A stretch of DNA of 64,000 bases from Aspidiotus rigidus (Eukaryota > Arthropoda > Insecta > Hemiptera > Diaspididae). This document shows, piece after piece, positions 35,840 through 47,421 of the stretch. The notes under the pieces were generated by a model. It did no database searches. It had not been told where the DNA came from and saw nothing but the letters and a program-made list of their open reading frames with translations. Position 1 is the stretch's first letter. Each line of letters starts with the position of its first letter. The position numbers and the translations under genes were made by a program. The stretch is taken from the NCBI GenBank assembly GCA_035079385.1, contig JAVHKY010000056.1:930001-994000 (forward strand), read 5' to 3'.

Positions 35840-35995
35840 TGTAACAATGCTGTGTTGTGATTGGTTCACTCTCAGAACACATTAATTTATACAATCTTAT
35901 TGGCTATGACATGCTACGTCATGATTGATTGACTTTTTATACCCATGTGCGGCGTTTCTATTGGCTACCAGGTTTGCCGCCATCTTATTGGTCTG
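35840..35995 (-). promoter_or_regulatory. Cluster of ATTGG (CCAAT) boxes in PLE copy C
   Basis: ATTGG occurs near 35833, 35862, 35899, 35950 and 35979, each in a (C/T)TATTGG(C/T) or GATTGG context. Read on the minus strand these are CCAAT boxes. The first two lie in the inverted repeat. They may be promoter elements of the PLE repeat, or a short internal repetition. Confidence 0.35.
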
Positions 35996-36399
35996 TCATA
36001 TCTTCTCCTTTCGTTTAATCACTAGGCTGAATAATTTTTCGCAGTCAAACGTGATCACATTGCTCAAGAGGCTGGCTTGTTCCTCTTTGCTTTTGCAATC
36101 TCCTTCTGTTCCCAGAGTTTTCTTCTCTTTGTCACAGTGTTTAAGAAACAATGACTTCCCATCTTCTTTCTCCGTCAATTTATTGTGCTCCCTTTTCCTG
36201 ATCTTGAACCTTCTCCTAGTCTCACTAATGTAGATGCCTTCGCACTGCTCACAATTGAGCTCGTACACTCCGCTCAAGCTTCCCTTGTCTTTTTCTTCCG
36301 TCTGGGTATTGCTGATTCTCTTCACCATGTTACATGTCTTTGCTAAAGCCTACCCTCTAATTCGAAATTTTCTGAGTTCCCATCGTCTCTGCTTTTTGC

Positions 36400-36790
36400 A
36401 GTATATTATACTAGGTCTAAGCTTCCTTTATACTATAAGCTTATCCCCAGAGAGGGTCTGTATTAGTTTATACTAGCTCATTATACTGGGCTTACATTAG
36501 GTCCAAGCCTCCCTAGCCTCTTGCATCCGGCGCGATTGGAGCAAGTGAGCCTTGTAAGCTTTTCAGCCTAGTACAGTACGTTACACTTACACTAATTGCT
36601 GAGAATGGAGTCTGTCGAGCGGAACTGAACTTATAAGCCCCTCAGTCTTAATGTACAGTAGACTAAGCAGGTACTACCTTACACGAACTACTACATTTTC
36701 TACGACCATAGTATTTAATGAAGTGACTATAACCCCGTCAACTAGTTAATAGGAGGAGATCATCGATGTTACAAGGTTCACTGTCCTAAA
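36400..36790. repeat. TATACTAGG-type dispersed repeat, copy 3, inside PLE copy C
   Basis: Contains TATACTAGGTCTAAGCTTCC, TATACTAGCTCATTATACTGG and GGCTTACATTAGGTCCAAGC, related to copies near 23.4 and 30.0 kb. It breaks the PLE coding remains between the pre-endonuclease helix and the GIY-YIG domain. Confidence 0.6.
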
Positions 36791-37299
36791 AGATACATGG
36801 AATATGATCTTTATTTTTGCTCGTAGAAAATTTTTCCGAGTCCTGGAAGTAAAGGATTTTTTCTTATTAAACAACTATTTTATGGATACCAACATTCACA
36901 AAGCCGCTGAACGCCTTTATCATGTACCTTGTTTGTGTATTGTATCCCTCTGGAATACTTTCTCACCGTGCCCTCATGGGTTCACTCCTTTACTCTCATT
37001 TTCCCAGAGACTTCTTCCACCACACCTCTATGGAAACCTTTGGCTTCTGTGATCTGCTTTACTATCTCGATTTCTTTCCTCTTCTCTTCATTGATCAACA
37101 GCAGTAGTCCTGGATCACCAGTCACTTGTTCCTGATGGGGTGGTGGTACGAGTCATTTGGAATGATTAATATGTTCTAAGAGTGAACCAATCACAACACA
37201 ATATTATTAAAGTCAATGAGATCACAGTGTTTTACTATAAGGACTCCTATTTAAGACCTTGTTCTTCAGTAGCGACACAACTGATGATGACGTAACACC

Positions 37300-39233
37300 T
37301 CATAGTACTATTGCAAACTAAATAATAAAGTATAATTGTACACTAGAGAACATAATATTAATTCAATATCTTATTACGACGGGAAGACTGGAACATCATG
37401 TAGGTACACATCTACATATTGATCGAGGTAACCTCTTCAATAGTAAGATTTTACTTAAATTGACTTCTACATTATTCATGTAATGGACTGCTAATTTGCT
37501 TTTCCTCTTTGACTAATTTCAAGAAAATATGATACAATAAAGTCTCCTGCTTTAATAATTAAAATTTACACATTTCACTCATTCTTGGTATGGACTCCGT
37601 TAATTTTCGGAGAAGAATGAAAATAAGGAGAACGAAAAAAAAAAAAAAAAACGTTAAAACAACGAACATGATATTATATCACACAGCGACTAAGTTATCA
37701 CTCAAAGGAAGTTGATATAATCCTTCGTGTAGGTTTTTGGGCACCACGTATATAATTAACGTTCTTCGGCAGTTTCACCTGCACTTTTTAGTTGGTCCTC
37801 TCCAAAATTCTGACCCGAAGCGAGAAAAGGTTTTCGCATTTATTATAAAACAAGAGAACAGCCACGAGTATTGGTACTCGTACGTGTGCGACGTGTGATA
37901 GAGTGCAAGGGAATTGGATATCCAGCACAATGTGCAACAATGCCGTCAAACAATTTTACGATTATATGCCACGCGCTCGTACACCTGTAGGTATAAAGAA
38001 ACTTCTTTCGAACGTAATTTGTAAAATTACAACTGAGACTACGTTTACGGTATAGATTATAGCGCTCGGTAGTTCGTTATTTTTGATGTAAGCTCTAAAG
38101 CCAGTTTGCAATGCCACGGCACACCGTAATATCGTACGAGAATATAGCGACATTCGTTATTTAAATACAATACTATAAGAACCGAGTTCAATAAACCATT
38201 GTTACGGATATCGTTTTGATTTGTCGTGCTCCAAATGGAAAGAAGAAAAGAAAAAAAGTCAATATATTTTATTTGAAAATTTGTCTCGATAGCTGTAGGA
38301 ATTATTTGTTATGCGAACCCGACCCCCATAGACCACAGTCCATTCGACGTTAATCTTGGTCTAGGCGAAATATTTCTTAACCTGATGAGCTCTAGATGTC
38401 GTACTAATTCTACAGCACGAGACAATAATTTTATCGCCCACCAACAGATGAAGATCCGTGAAAAAGAAATTAAAAGTACGAATGGATGGACATACCTACT
38501 CCCAATCGCGTTGGTTAACCTCAATCAGAAAATTTAAGAAAGAGATATAAGCCGAAATGAAAAATTTTCTTCGCTTTTTTATTGTTGTACCTTCTTTTCA
38601 TCTCGCCAAATGCTCAAAAAATATGAATTTCGAAATAATTTATGCCGAAGGCTTTGGTTTAGCAATATTTGAAGTTATCAAATAACGTGGTACTTGAAAC
38701 TTGAAAATTGATTGACATGAAAACGTCTAAGTATCAATCATGTATATACGGTTTTGGGCGTTTGCAAAGAAATAAAGATCTTGATTACATCGATACATCG
38801 AACTCGATTATATCGATATATTGATCTAGATTGTATCTAAATATTGATTCTGGATTCGGCTATTATAGTAAGTTAGCCTTCATTATTTATCTATATTTAC
38901 TAATTTATATTATTAGAGTGCTCTCCAACAGCCGGTCGGCCAATGACCAGTAAAAACGATTGACTACGTCTCATGCGTCTACACAGTCTAATGTAATGCG
39001 TCAGCAGTATGGCTGAACCTATTTACTGGAGAAGAGGGGGTAAATTGAGGGAAAATGATGGCCCAGAAAAACGTGGGACTTGAAAAATGTCGACTTCCAA
39101 ACTATATATGATAGGGGCGGGACGTAAAAATTTTAAAGATCATTTTTTCACGTCTTGAAATCTGCCTCACTCGACTCACTCTTTTTTACTTTGTTCACGG
39201 TCTCCTTTCTTCCCTCCAATCTCATGAATGGTT
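37300..39233. other. AT-rich; one stray 45-bp repeat unit
   Basis: At 39078-39125 GGGACTTGAAAAATGTCGAC and AACTATATATGATAGGGG form one unit of the 45-bp family. ATCGATA words cluster at 38785-38825, including TATCGATA. No gene recognised. Confidence 0.5.
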
Positions 39234-39238
39234 AGAGA

Positions 39239-39305
<67 letters not shown>

Positions 39306-39310
39306 AGAGG
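39234..39310. repeat. (GA)n microsatellite
   Basis: About 38 GA repeats with one TGGA interruption near 39300. Open frames through it encode only Arg-Glu repeats and are artefacts. Confidence 0.95.
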
Positions 39311-41808
39311 GGGGAGAAGAAATCCCAGAGGATGGCCCGAGAGATTGACAGAGAAGTTTATAAAACGTTTTACGTCGTCTCTGTTCTCTAAAATACATAT
39401 TCCTGTAGTTTCATCTACTGCACAAAGATAAAAAACGACGGATTACTTACTTGATACGAGTATGAGGAATAAATATTTTTTTCTTTCTATTTGGAAAAAT
39501 GAGAGCAGGGGAACTCCTGTAGTTTGAAAGGACCTCTTTCTTCACTTTGCCACAAGGGTTTCGAGTAGGTCAGAAGAAGGAGAGAATTATTATTCAACAT
39601 TTTCACGCGCTTCTCAATCGGATTGTTTAGGAGACGAGCATAAATCATTTTACGGACGTAACTGCGCATGTGTTCACTAAAAACGGTTGTGAGCTCTTCA
39701 ATATTGCAGATTAATACAATCAGAGCGCTTAAGAACAATGCGCTAATAGGTGGTCGACAATGAATTAGTATTAACCCATTTCGTGAAAGACCTATACCTC
39801 ACCTTAATTTTTCGATTGTTTTCTCTTTTTTGAACGATTCGCTCTAAGACATCTCCATTTACAATTTTTCAAGTTCATCCAGTTCATTTAATTATTTCGG
39901 TCTGGGGTGTGTTCGCAGATTATTTGATGAAAGAAACCAAACGATCGAGCAAAATTTCTCGGAATAAAAAGACAGAAAAAAAACCGCGTCAGCAGCAAGT
40001 AAAATTTGTGGAATTTTGCGTTGATTGACTAAGAAAAATTGTGACAAAATTTATTTTCCAAAAAATATGAAAGTATATACGAACAAATGTGAGTGAAAAA
40101 GATATAGCGAAAAGTTGAATTAATCCTCACACGCACTAAGATCGTTTGGGTGAAGGCTACGTACTCAAGCCAACCGGAACAAGAAAAGAAAGTAAGGATA
40201 AGAGTTCCGAGTTCCTAGGGATCCTTAATGAAGATGAAATATGATGAATAAATGTTCCGAATAGTAACCAAACCAGGTATGAAGTCTGTATAACTTCGAC
40301 GTCTATGACAGACAAATTAATTATGGAGAGAAAGAACCAGATAATTGATAGGCCGACCGGAAAAAAAAACGAAAGGTAACTGGAAACATACGAACTTATG
40401 GCGAAGGCTAGTTTTAGAGAAAAAAAGGATGATTCGTGTTCAAATATACATAGTGTCGTATTTAGAAGAAAGGGGTATTTGGGGACTGCCCCTCCCCAGA
40501 AATGAAAAGTTTTCTTTAAAATATCATGAAATCTTGTTGAGAACCCAGCCTCCAAAGAAATATTTTGCCACACTTCTTGGTTGATTTTGTTCACAAGCCA
40601 CCCCGCATGCGAGGGGGTTGGTTCAAGTTTCACGGGAAGCAGCAGAAGTTTGTACGATTTTTCATCTTTCCTCATTTTGATTATGTAAATTCAAGCTTAT
40701 GAATGATCAAGGAGAATGGTAACGAAGTTTCGGTACTAACGTTGAAAATTTGAGCCACGATCAGATTCGTATTGTATTTCTCAATACACTCTTCATCTTG
40801 GAGAGAGTAACGTGAGAGCTCACAAGGGTAATTTTTTGAAGAAGAGTCTGGATCAGTCTGTCTCAGCCAGCTCGAGGGGACGAAAGGCGATTACAAGTGA
40901 CCAAGCTCCTTGATGCGGACCTTCAGGCTCTCCCACCTCGATTGTCTACTGATGAAACAAGATTTCCAGGAGACAGATGATTCCTATTAAGGAACTACGT
41001 CACCTTTCTCAGGGGTGGATGGTAACGGAACTCGAGGACGACGGTGAGTTCGAGCTACAAGTCGGAGTCAAGGTTAAGAATGCGTTTACATTCATACACC
41101 CAGTTTGAGTAGTTCACGAAAGTCGCTCCAAATTAATTTAAAGACAGGTACCTATTCACATTGGAACTTTCAAGTTTTAGCAGATGACCTTGGATGTTGG
41201 AGTTAGATACTCAAATTCGTTTGGTACACATAAGAAGGTAAAGTCCAACAATGCCAAAAAGTGAATTTGTTAAAATTAGCGCTAATTTTCATACACCGAA
41301 CTGATGGTTCCTTACAACGAAGTATCTGTAAGAATCCAAGAGCGTCGTTCCCGACACCAAAAATTTGTACTACTATAAGGGGAAGGGAGAGATTCGGAAA
41401 AATATTGCTGATTTGCTAAAATACTAGAATTACGTCTGAAAAATCTCTCATTGTAACGTATTTACATATGAAATAAAATACTAGGATTATAAATTGAAAT
41501 TTTGTCATTTTTGTGAGTGCCAGCTGTACAGTTAGAAAGTTAGCAGCTAACTTCGAGTTGATCGCCCAAAACTGGACGACTAAGGTTATGTTCACTCGAG
41601 GTTAGCCGCTAACTCTCAACTGTACATTTGACACTGAGAGTTATAAAATGTGTCTTATTGTCGAAAATATTGAAAAATATCGGTCCAATGTTTCAATGAA
41701 TTACTACTTCGAAAATTACGGAATAAACTCGACAAACTCACGATTATTTATGGTGACGTGAATGCGGTTCACAAGAATACTAGAAATTTTAGCAAAACAA
41801 AGAATACT
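39311..41808. other. AT-rich; one long unsupported open frame
   Basis: A 172-codon ATG frame on the minus strand (40675-40157) is the longest outside transposons. It encodes a leucine/phenylalanine/serine-rich sequence with no recognised domain or regulatory context, and is probably chance in T-rich DNA. Confidence 0.4.
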
Positions 41809-42236
41809 GTTAGAGAACGTACCCAAACTACGTGACCCATTTTCACCGACTTTTTAACCTCCCCCCCCCCTAATTTTCACGTAGTGTTTTTTTTTCAACA
41901 TATTGCCCTACATGATTTTAAATCTCTATCATACTATTATGCACCTTTCAAAACGAAAAATTTTATTTGTGTGATGTTGGTTGAAGATTGAAAAAGTCGA
42001 TTTCGGACATATCTACAGGATTTTGAAGGCTCTATTCAGGAAAAAATGCGTTTTCTATTTACAAGATTATAAAGAAATTTAAATTTACAGCTCTAAAAAT
42101 ACTAAATTTTCGTGACAATTGAACCACGTGACCAAACCCTAAAACCTCGCCTCCCCCACAGTGACCTGGCGTAGTATTTTGACAAACCCCCTCCCCCCTA
42201 AAATGGTCACGTAGTTTGTGTACATTCCCTTACAAC
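41809..42236. mobile_element. ~428-bp MITE with ~33-bp terminal inverted repeats
   Basis: Left end 41809-41844 (GAACGTACCCAAACTACGTG) and the reverse complement of 42201-42236 (GGAATGTACACAAACTACGTG) match over about 33 bp with few differences. Both are followed inside by C/G-rich runs (CCTCCCCCCCCCC; CCCCCTCCCCCC) and by second copies of CACGTAGT / GGCGTAGT. No coding capacity. The superfamily is not assigned because no clear target duplication is seen. Confidence 0.75.
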
Positions 42237-45200
42237 CACTGCTCGAAGGCTGTATGGCAAAAAATAATCTGAATATTTTTAGTATAGGGTTTTCTGAGTT
42301 GACCTACCAACGAAAAGGAGGTAAGTTGGTTTCTACAAACCGTCAAGATGACTGGCGTTAGTCACGAGCATCTCACGAAAATCTTCATCATCTCACGGTA
42401 TTTGGGGATTTCTTATCATTTGGAAATCTGTAACAACAACATACACGTATATTACATAGTGAAATTCGGAATTTTGTTACAACTCCACAAATAGGCGCAT
42501 GCTCTACAGATTACAATGTTAAAATCAGAAAGTAACGTACATCGGATGAATAACCAATACAAAATAGCAAAACAACCGTCGTAGAAGGTCTGGTCTCGCG
42601 TCTGACGGTACGTACGATCCTTTTTTTTTCATTCTTCATCTTTCCAGGCGTACCGCATATGCAATTTTATTAACGCGAAATAAATCACGCGGATGTGTCA
42701 AATAGACGCAACATCACGTCGCTGTCGAAACGTCCACTTGGCGGGCAGTACGTCACAAATCATTCGGAATGCGAACGACACAGCGCGTTTCTCTTATTTT
42801 TCCTCGTCTTCGTCGGTCAGCATCGGATGATTAGAATGATGCGTGTCCACCGCTCTGCTGTCAACGAATGTTCGAATAGATGAAGTAGACGCCTGCGCCA
42901 TCGTAAGAATTCCCATCACTCGAGTAAAGAGACAATTTTTCCCCCTTTTAACGACAATGAAAATTCTTTGTACACTATCGACGTCAACGATCTTTCTTCG
43001 AAAATTACTACACGACAGTAATTGTTTCTTTTTTTTTTTTTCTTCTTCTTCTTCCTTCATATTTTCCGAAACAAAATATTCTCTTCGTTATTCAATAAAA
43101 TCGAACGATTAGATTGGAATCTACCACGCGCGCGTCCATAGTACCGATTTTAAAGCATCCTTCACAATTTCATTCCTCTTTCTTATCTTTTTTGAATAAC
43201 ATTTGACCGACTAGGACATAGGACACTTTCTCGTTATACAAGTAAAAGTTCCGCTAACGAAATCTCTCTCTCTCTTCGGAACCTTTAATTTACTGTATAG
43301 TACAACAATCCCAGTATGGAAACACAAACGACTGTAAGCCGACAATCAATTTTTCCAACGCACACTCGCCCTCTCCGTGTGGATGCGTTTACACCGCTTG
43401 AACGCACTCCGGTAAACGATAAAGGTTATCGGTTTAAAATCTTCAACTATCCTCGTGTATTTATATATTATTCACGTATTGACACGATCGATACCTGTTT
43501 ACACGCGCGTATTTCTACAAAAAAAAGAAAAAAAAAATAGTCAAAATTGAACGATTACTTGTCACACGAACGACGAGACAATTTTTTAGGTGAACCTACG
43601 CGTCGAGGAAATTTTTCTTATGAACTCGTACCGAAAACATCATTTTCCTTGTGTAAAAACAACGAAAAAAGTGATCGTATATTCTTAATAACGCGTTCAT
43701 TAGTAAAATAAAACGAACAAAATGGGTGCAAGAGAGATGAAGGAAAAAGAAGAAAAAAGTGACCAGAGAAAAGACACGCAGTTATCGCGTCGTACGTTGG
43801 AAGCCAATACGCTTTCGAACAATTTATTGGTAACAAGTATCGGACTACCTGCACACGATAGTCGCAACCAGAAGGGAGAGGACAAGTGTTTGTGTTCGGG
43901 AAATACTTCTAAACGTCTGGAGAGAGAAATGCTAGCAGGTTTCGCTGTTATGGAGGCTATTAAACATCCAACACTGTCAGACGGACTCACAGCTTTACCC
44001 GGGTCGAGAAAGACGGATATAGCTCGTTACTAAAGATCAGGCGGTTGAACAAAGACAGTCACAACCTCTTCATGAACCGCACGCCGCCTTGGTCCAGAGA
44101 GAAACAGCGTAGTGCTGTATAGAAAAATAAAACCAGAACTCTCTTGCTAGCGTACTACGATGAGATATAAATCTATTGTTTTACGAAAAGCAATTGGACT
44201 TCGTCTATACATGTCGCAGTCCCATTTAATTAGGCGAGAGATTACACTAGAAAAAAAAGCCAACTGGTAGAAGCCGAATGTCTTCGAGAATGAGAGGTTT
44301 GTTTTTTTTTCTGTAGGAAAGGCGCATATAATACTTATCTGCGTTTGGTTTTCTTATTATAAGACCGTTGGCTTTTATTTATTATTGGCTGATGTTTTTC
44401 TCTTGTGTTTATGTTCGGTATACACGAATTCTACAGATATTCTTTAATGTTCTTTCTTTATCAGTATACAGCGATAAAAAACCCTAACAATGTTTTAACT
44501 TTTACACAGATGTGGATGAGAATTCTTTGAATTCTTGAAATTTTCCTCGCAACAGTCTGTTTATTGAGTTAATTTTTAATTCGCTGACAATTTATAATCT
44601 AATACGATTACACATTGCCTGTTTTTTTTTCCCCTTCTTCTTCTTCCTTGAAACCACTAGTGATATAAGGCGCGATTCAAATGTTCAACGAAAGTACCAA
44701 ATACGCTAAATGATCAGGCTACTCCAGTCATATGAAACTACGTATGTAGATACCTTCAATGGTAGTTCAGAAAAATCGATAAACAATTTTCACGATGAAC
44801 CACTTTTGACTCCAATACAGTTTATAATGATTAAAAAAGAAAAGTTTCAATGAACTAGAGCTTTGCGGATCAAGGGCGAGGAACAACAAATGACATCTCA
44901 GACAAAAAATTTGAGAGGATTAACGGGTAAGGAGAGGAACACAGCTTCCTCCTTACCTGTATTTTTCGATATTATCTTCTATACTTATCCAGCAAAGCTG
45001 TAAGTCAAGAATTGTTATTCAATATTCAAGTAGAATCGACTCAATAACACTTTATAATTAAGCACCCTTACACAAAGTTGTGAAGCTTCTGCAGGAATAA
45101 AGGGGGTAAATATTGCACAGTTCTGACGAGTAGATATAAAATATCAAAAATAAAAATTGATAGTTGAAATTGAAAGCTGCGGATGAAACTGTGAAAGCGT

Positions 45201-46910
45201 ATGTAAGTTGAAGTAAAAGCAGCGCAAACGTTATTCGTTATCTTGCAAGGAAAAATCATATGTGTAGATACAATACAAATGCAAAATATATCAATGGCCT
45301 ATACAATACAGTAGAAATGTTTACAACATAGGATTTTTTGGGGAAATGAATTACAGGTGGGTGGATTCGACATTTGAACTTTCCAGTGACTTTACTGTCT
45401 GATGACCCCTCCTCCAAAAAAAAGTCAAGAGGCCCATAGAGGACCACAGCTGAGCATGGAGACTAGAAAACAAAATAGAGGCAGGTTTTCATATTCCGTT
45501 ATTCGCCAGTTTCTCAAGAATTTCATTTTTTTTCTGGCCATCAGGGCCTCAGCACCGCCGAGCATGGGGACAAAATTCACTTCATCCACCTTTCTCCTCG
45601 GGGTCAATAATTTCAGCAAAATGGGCGAGAAAATATGCACGATATTTAAAGTAGAAAAACGAGGTTAGGGGGGACAACACTACGGTCCTTTGATTGACCA
45701 ACAACGAGATGGATTCATAAGGAGAATTTGATAATAACGTTTGCTACTGGTTTATATCTATAATTGAAGGTAGAAACATAACGACGACCAACTAGAACGA
45801 CGGAAAACAATTTTCCACATACATTTCAAAAAGAATAATGCAATGTAGAAATAAATGTAAGAACGACTAACCTTAATATTAACTTCTTCAGCAGACACAT
45901 TGACTCAAAAAATTCAAACGCAAATCAACGATTGGTGAACCAGCAATTGACGCACGAATACAAATGACGAGGCAGCGATTAACATACAAATACTAAAGTG
46001 TAGTCTTTCAGTAGATCGCACAAACAATTATGATTTGCGAGTGACGCGCTTTCTGAACTTGAAAAGACACGTAAACGATGAAGGTTTTCTAACTCATCAT
46101 TAATCAAGCTAATGCGATAAGCAATAGGGGTAGGAAACTGTCGCTACCGTCATGGATAAGAACCAACCACTCTAGTTACTTCCCTTCACCATTCGCACTT
46201 TTGACTTCAAACCTTTTAAATGTGCCAGAGTCATTCTCATTTATACGATCACTTATAAAATCACTTAGCACACTTGCATATCAGTCAAAACTTCTGCCTT
46301 TCTCTTTTCATTCTAGACAATATCGATTTTTCAAAGAAAATCACGCAACTGACTTCCTCGTCAAAAATGATTCATTTTTTTCAAAACTTTTTAATCTCCT
46401 ACACTTTCAAACAACTTGATGAATTACTACCGTTCTAAAAAAAAAAGTTCCAAGACTATAGTTCCAAACTATATTTTCAAAGTAAAAAGGTTCAAAGAAT
46501 ATTTGAATCGGTCATTTCAAAAACCTTCTCAGTCACAATTTTATCAAAATACACTTTTTAACTATTTTCGAATCAGAAAGAAAAAAATACCGAGGTAGCT
46601 TAATTATGGTGTTTAAATATATCGGTCATTTCGAAAATCATCTAAGTCGAATTACTTCCTATGTAAGTAGGAAGGGGTCGGTGATAAACATTTTGCGCTT
46701 AAATACAGGAACGGTTCGATTCAGCAACACTTCTTCTGTCCTAGGATACTAAACATTTCGATCGCACTGTCTTCACTTGCTGTAGAATACGTTTTTTTCA
46801 TCTGTAAAATTTACTTCTACGGACTTAGATCAGTGTTTCTCATCCGGTGTGTCGCACAATTTTGATCAAGAACATAAATTAACATAGAAAGGAAAACTTC
46901 AATGTGACGG
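42237..46910. other. AT-rich stretch, nothing firmly recognised
   Basis: A 103-codon ATG frame at 43722-44033 has a favourable ACAAAATGG start and a charged composition, but no domain, splice or poly(A) support. Other frames are shorter. No TE homology was seen. Confidence 0.45.
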
Positions 46911-47041
46911 ATAAATATATAATTAATTATAGAATTTAAGGGATCTATCGTCATTTAAAACAAAATTTATTCATTAATGAATACATTTTGTTTTAAATGA
47001 CGGTAGAGCCCTTCAATTCAATAATTAATTATATAAATTAA
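46911..47041. repeat. 131-bp imperfect palindrome
   Basis: The arms meet at TTCATTAATGAA (about 46970-46981) and pair outward through CATTTAAAACAAAAT, CGTCATTTAAAA, AAGGG..CTA and ATAATTAATTAT. About 88% matches by eye over roughly 62 bp per arm. ATAAATTAACAT occurs as a direct repeat at 46874-46885 and 47033-47044, a possible but offset target duplication. Likely a palindromic MITE or a replication-derived hairpin. Confidence 0.75.
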
Positions 47042-47070
47042 CATGAACTAAAAAAAGAATTGCTATTTTT

Positions 47071-47421
47071 TTTATTTACTCGAAAAAGTAATCATAAGCA
47101 CTATCTGACCCATGTGTTCCAATTTTTGAATGATGTCAGTTCTAGTTAAAATTACTTAAACTTGAGTCCAAACCTGCACTCACTGTCATAAAAATCAAGA
47201 ACTTTCAGCGACTTGGCCGAAAATACAGATTATATTCCCTGTTTCCTCATAAATTTCGGAATTAGAAGAGCCCAGAGAAAATATCCAGACACTTGAACGT
47301 ATATTGGTGGCAAAATTTTATTGAGTCCCGGCGGAAGATCAAAGCTCGTGTTTCCGGGAACCGCACTATGATAAAGAAAGAAGGGTGAGGTCTCATACAG
47401 CCAGTTCGTAGGCCACAAATT
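47071..47421 (-). CDS. Candidate 3'-terminal exon, unidentified gene
   Basis: A minus-strand exon begins after a good acceptor (CTCCTCCTAATTTCAG|AATTTG at 47421). It continues in phase 0 as N-L-W-P-T-N-W-L-Y-E-T-S for 64 codons to a TAA ending at 47230. AATAAA follows about 155 nt later (47076-47071). The peptide is aromatic- and proline-rich, with a hydrophobic YFLWALLIPKF segment that could be a membrane helix near the C-terminus. There is no ATG, so upstream exons are required and were not found. Family not recognised. Confidence 0.4.

Larger units (their letters stand above)
35747..37299 (-). mobile_element. Penelope-like element relic (PLE copy C) bracketed by ~130-bp inverted repeats
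   Basis: 35747-35879 and 37172-37299 are inverted copies. They share GGTTGTGTCGCT, GAAGAACAAGG.CT, AACAC..TGATC and a 14-bp GTGTTGTGATTGGTT followed by CACTCT.AGAACA. Inside, on the minus strand, 37110-36900 gives an E-R-K-E-I-E-I-V-K-Q-I-T-E-A-K-G-F segment (PLE pre-EN helix) and RGIQYTNKVHDKGVQRL. Then 36345-35996 gives the GIY-YIG endonuclease (GVYELNCEQCEGIYISETRR, with YIG changed to YIS). A ~380-bp TATACTAGG-type repeat (36400-36780) separates these parts, probably a later insertion. RT is absent. PLEs are known for variable LTR-like repeats in direct or inverted arrangement, and this fits. Confidence 0.8.

Noticed and set aside
39228..39431. Arg-Glu repeat protein
   Set aside because: A translation of the (GA)n microsatellite.
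40157..40675. 172-codon ATG-initiated open frame (minus)
   Set aside because: Hydrophobic, low-information composition from T-rich DNA, with no domain, splice or poly(A) context. A chance frame of this length is plausible in 64 kb read in six frames.
43722..44033. 103-codon frame with good start context
   Set aside because: No homology or transcript signals, and the opposite strand is equally open, suggesting compositional bias.
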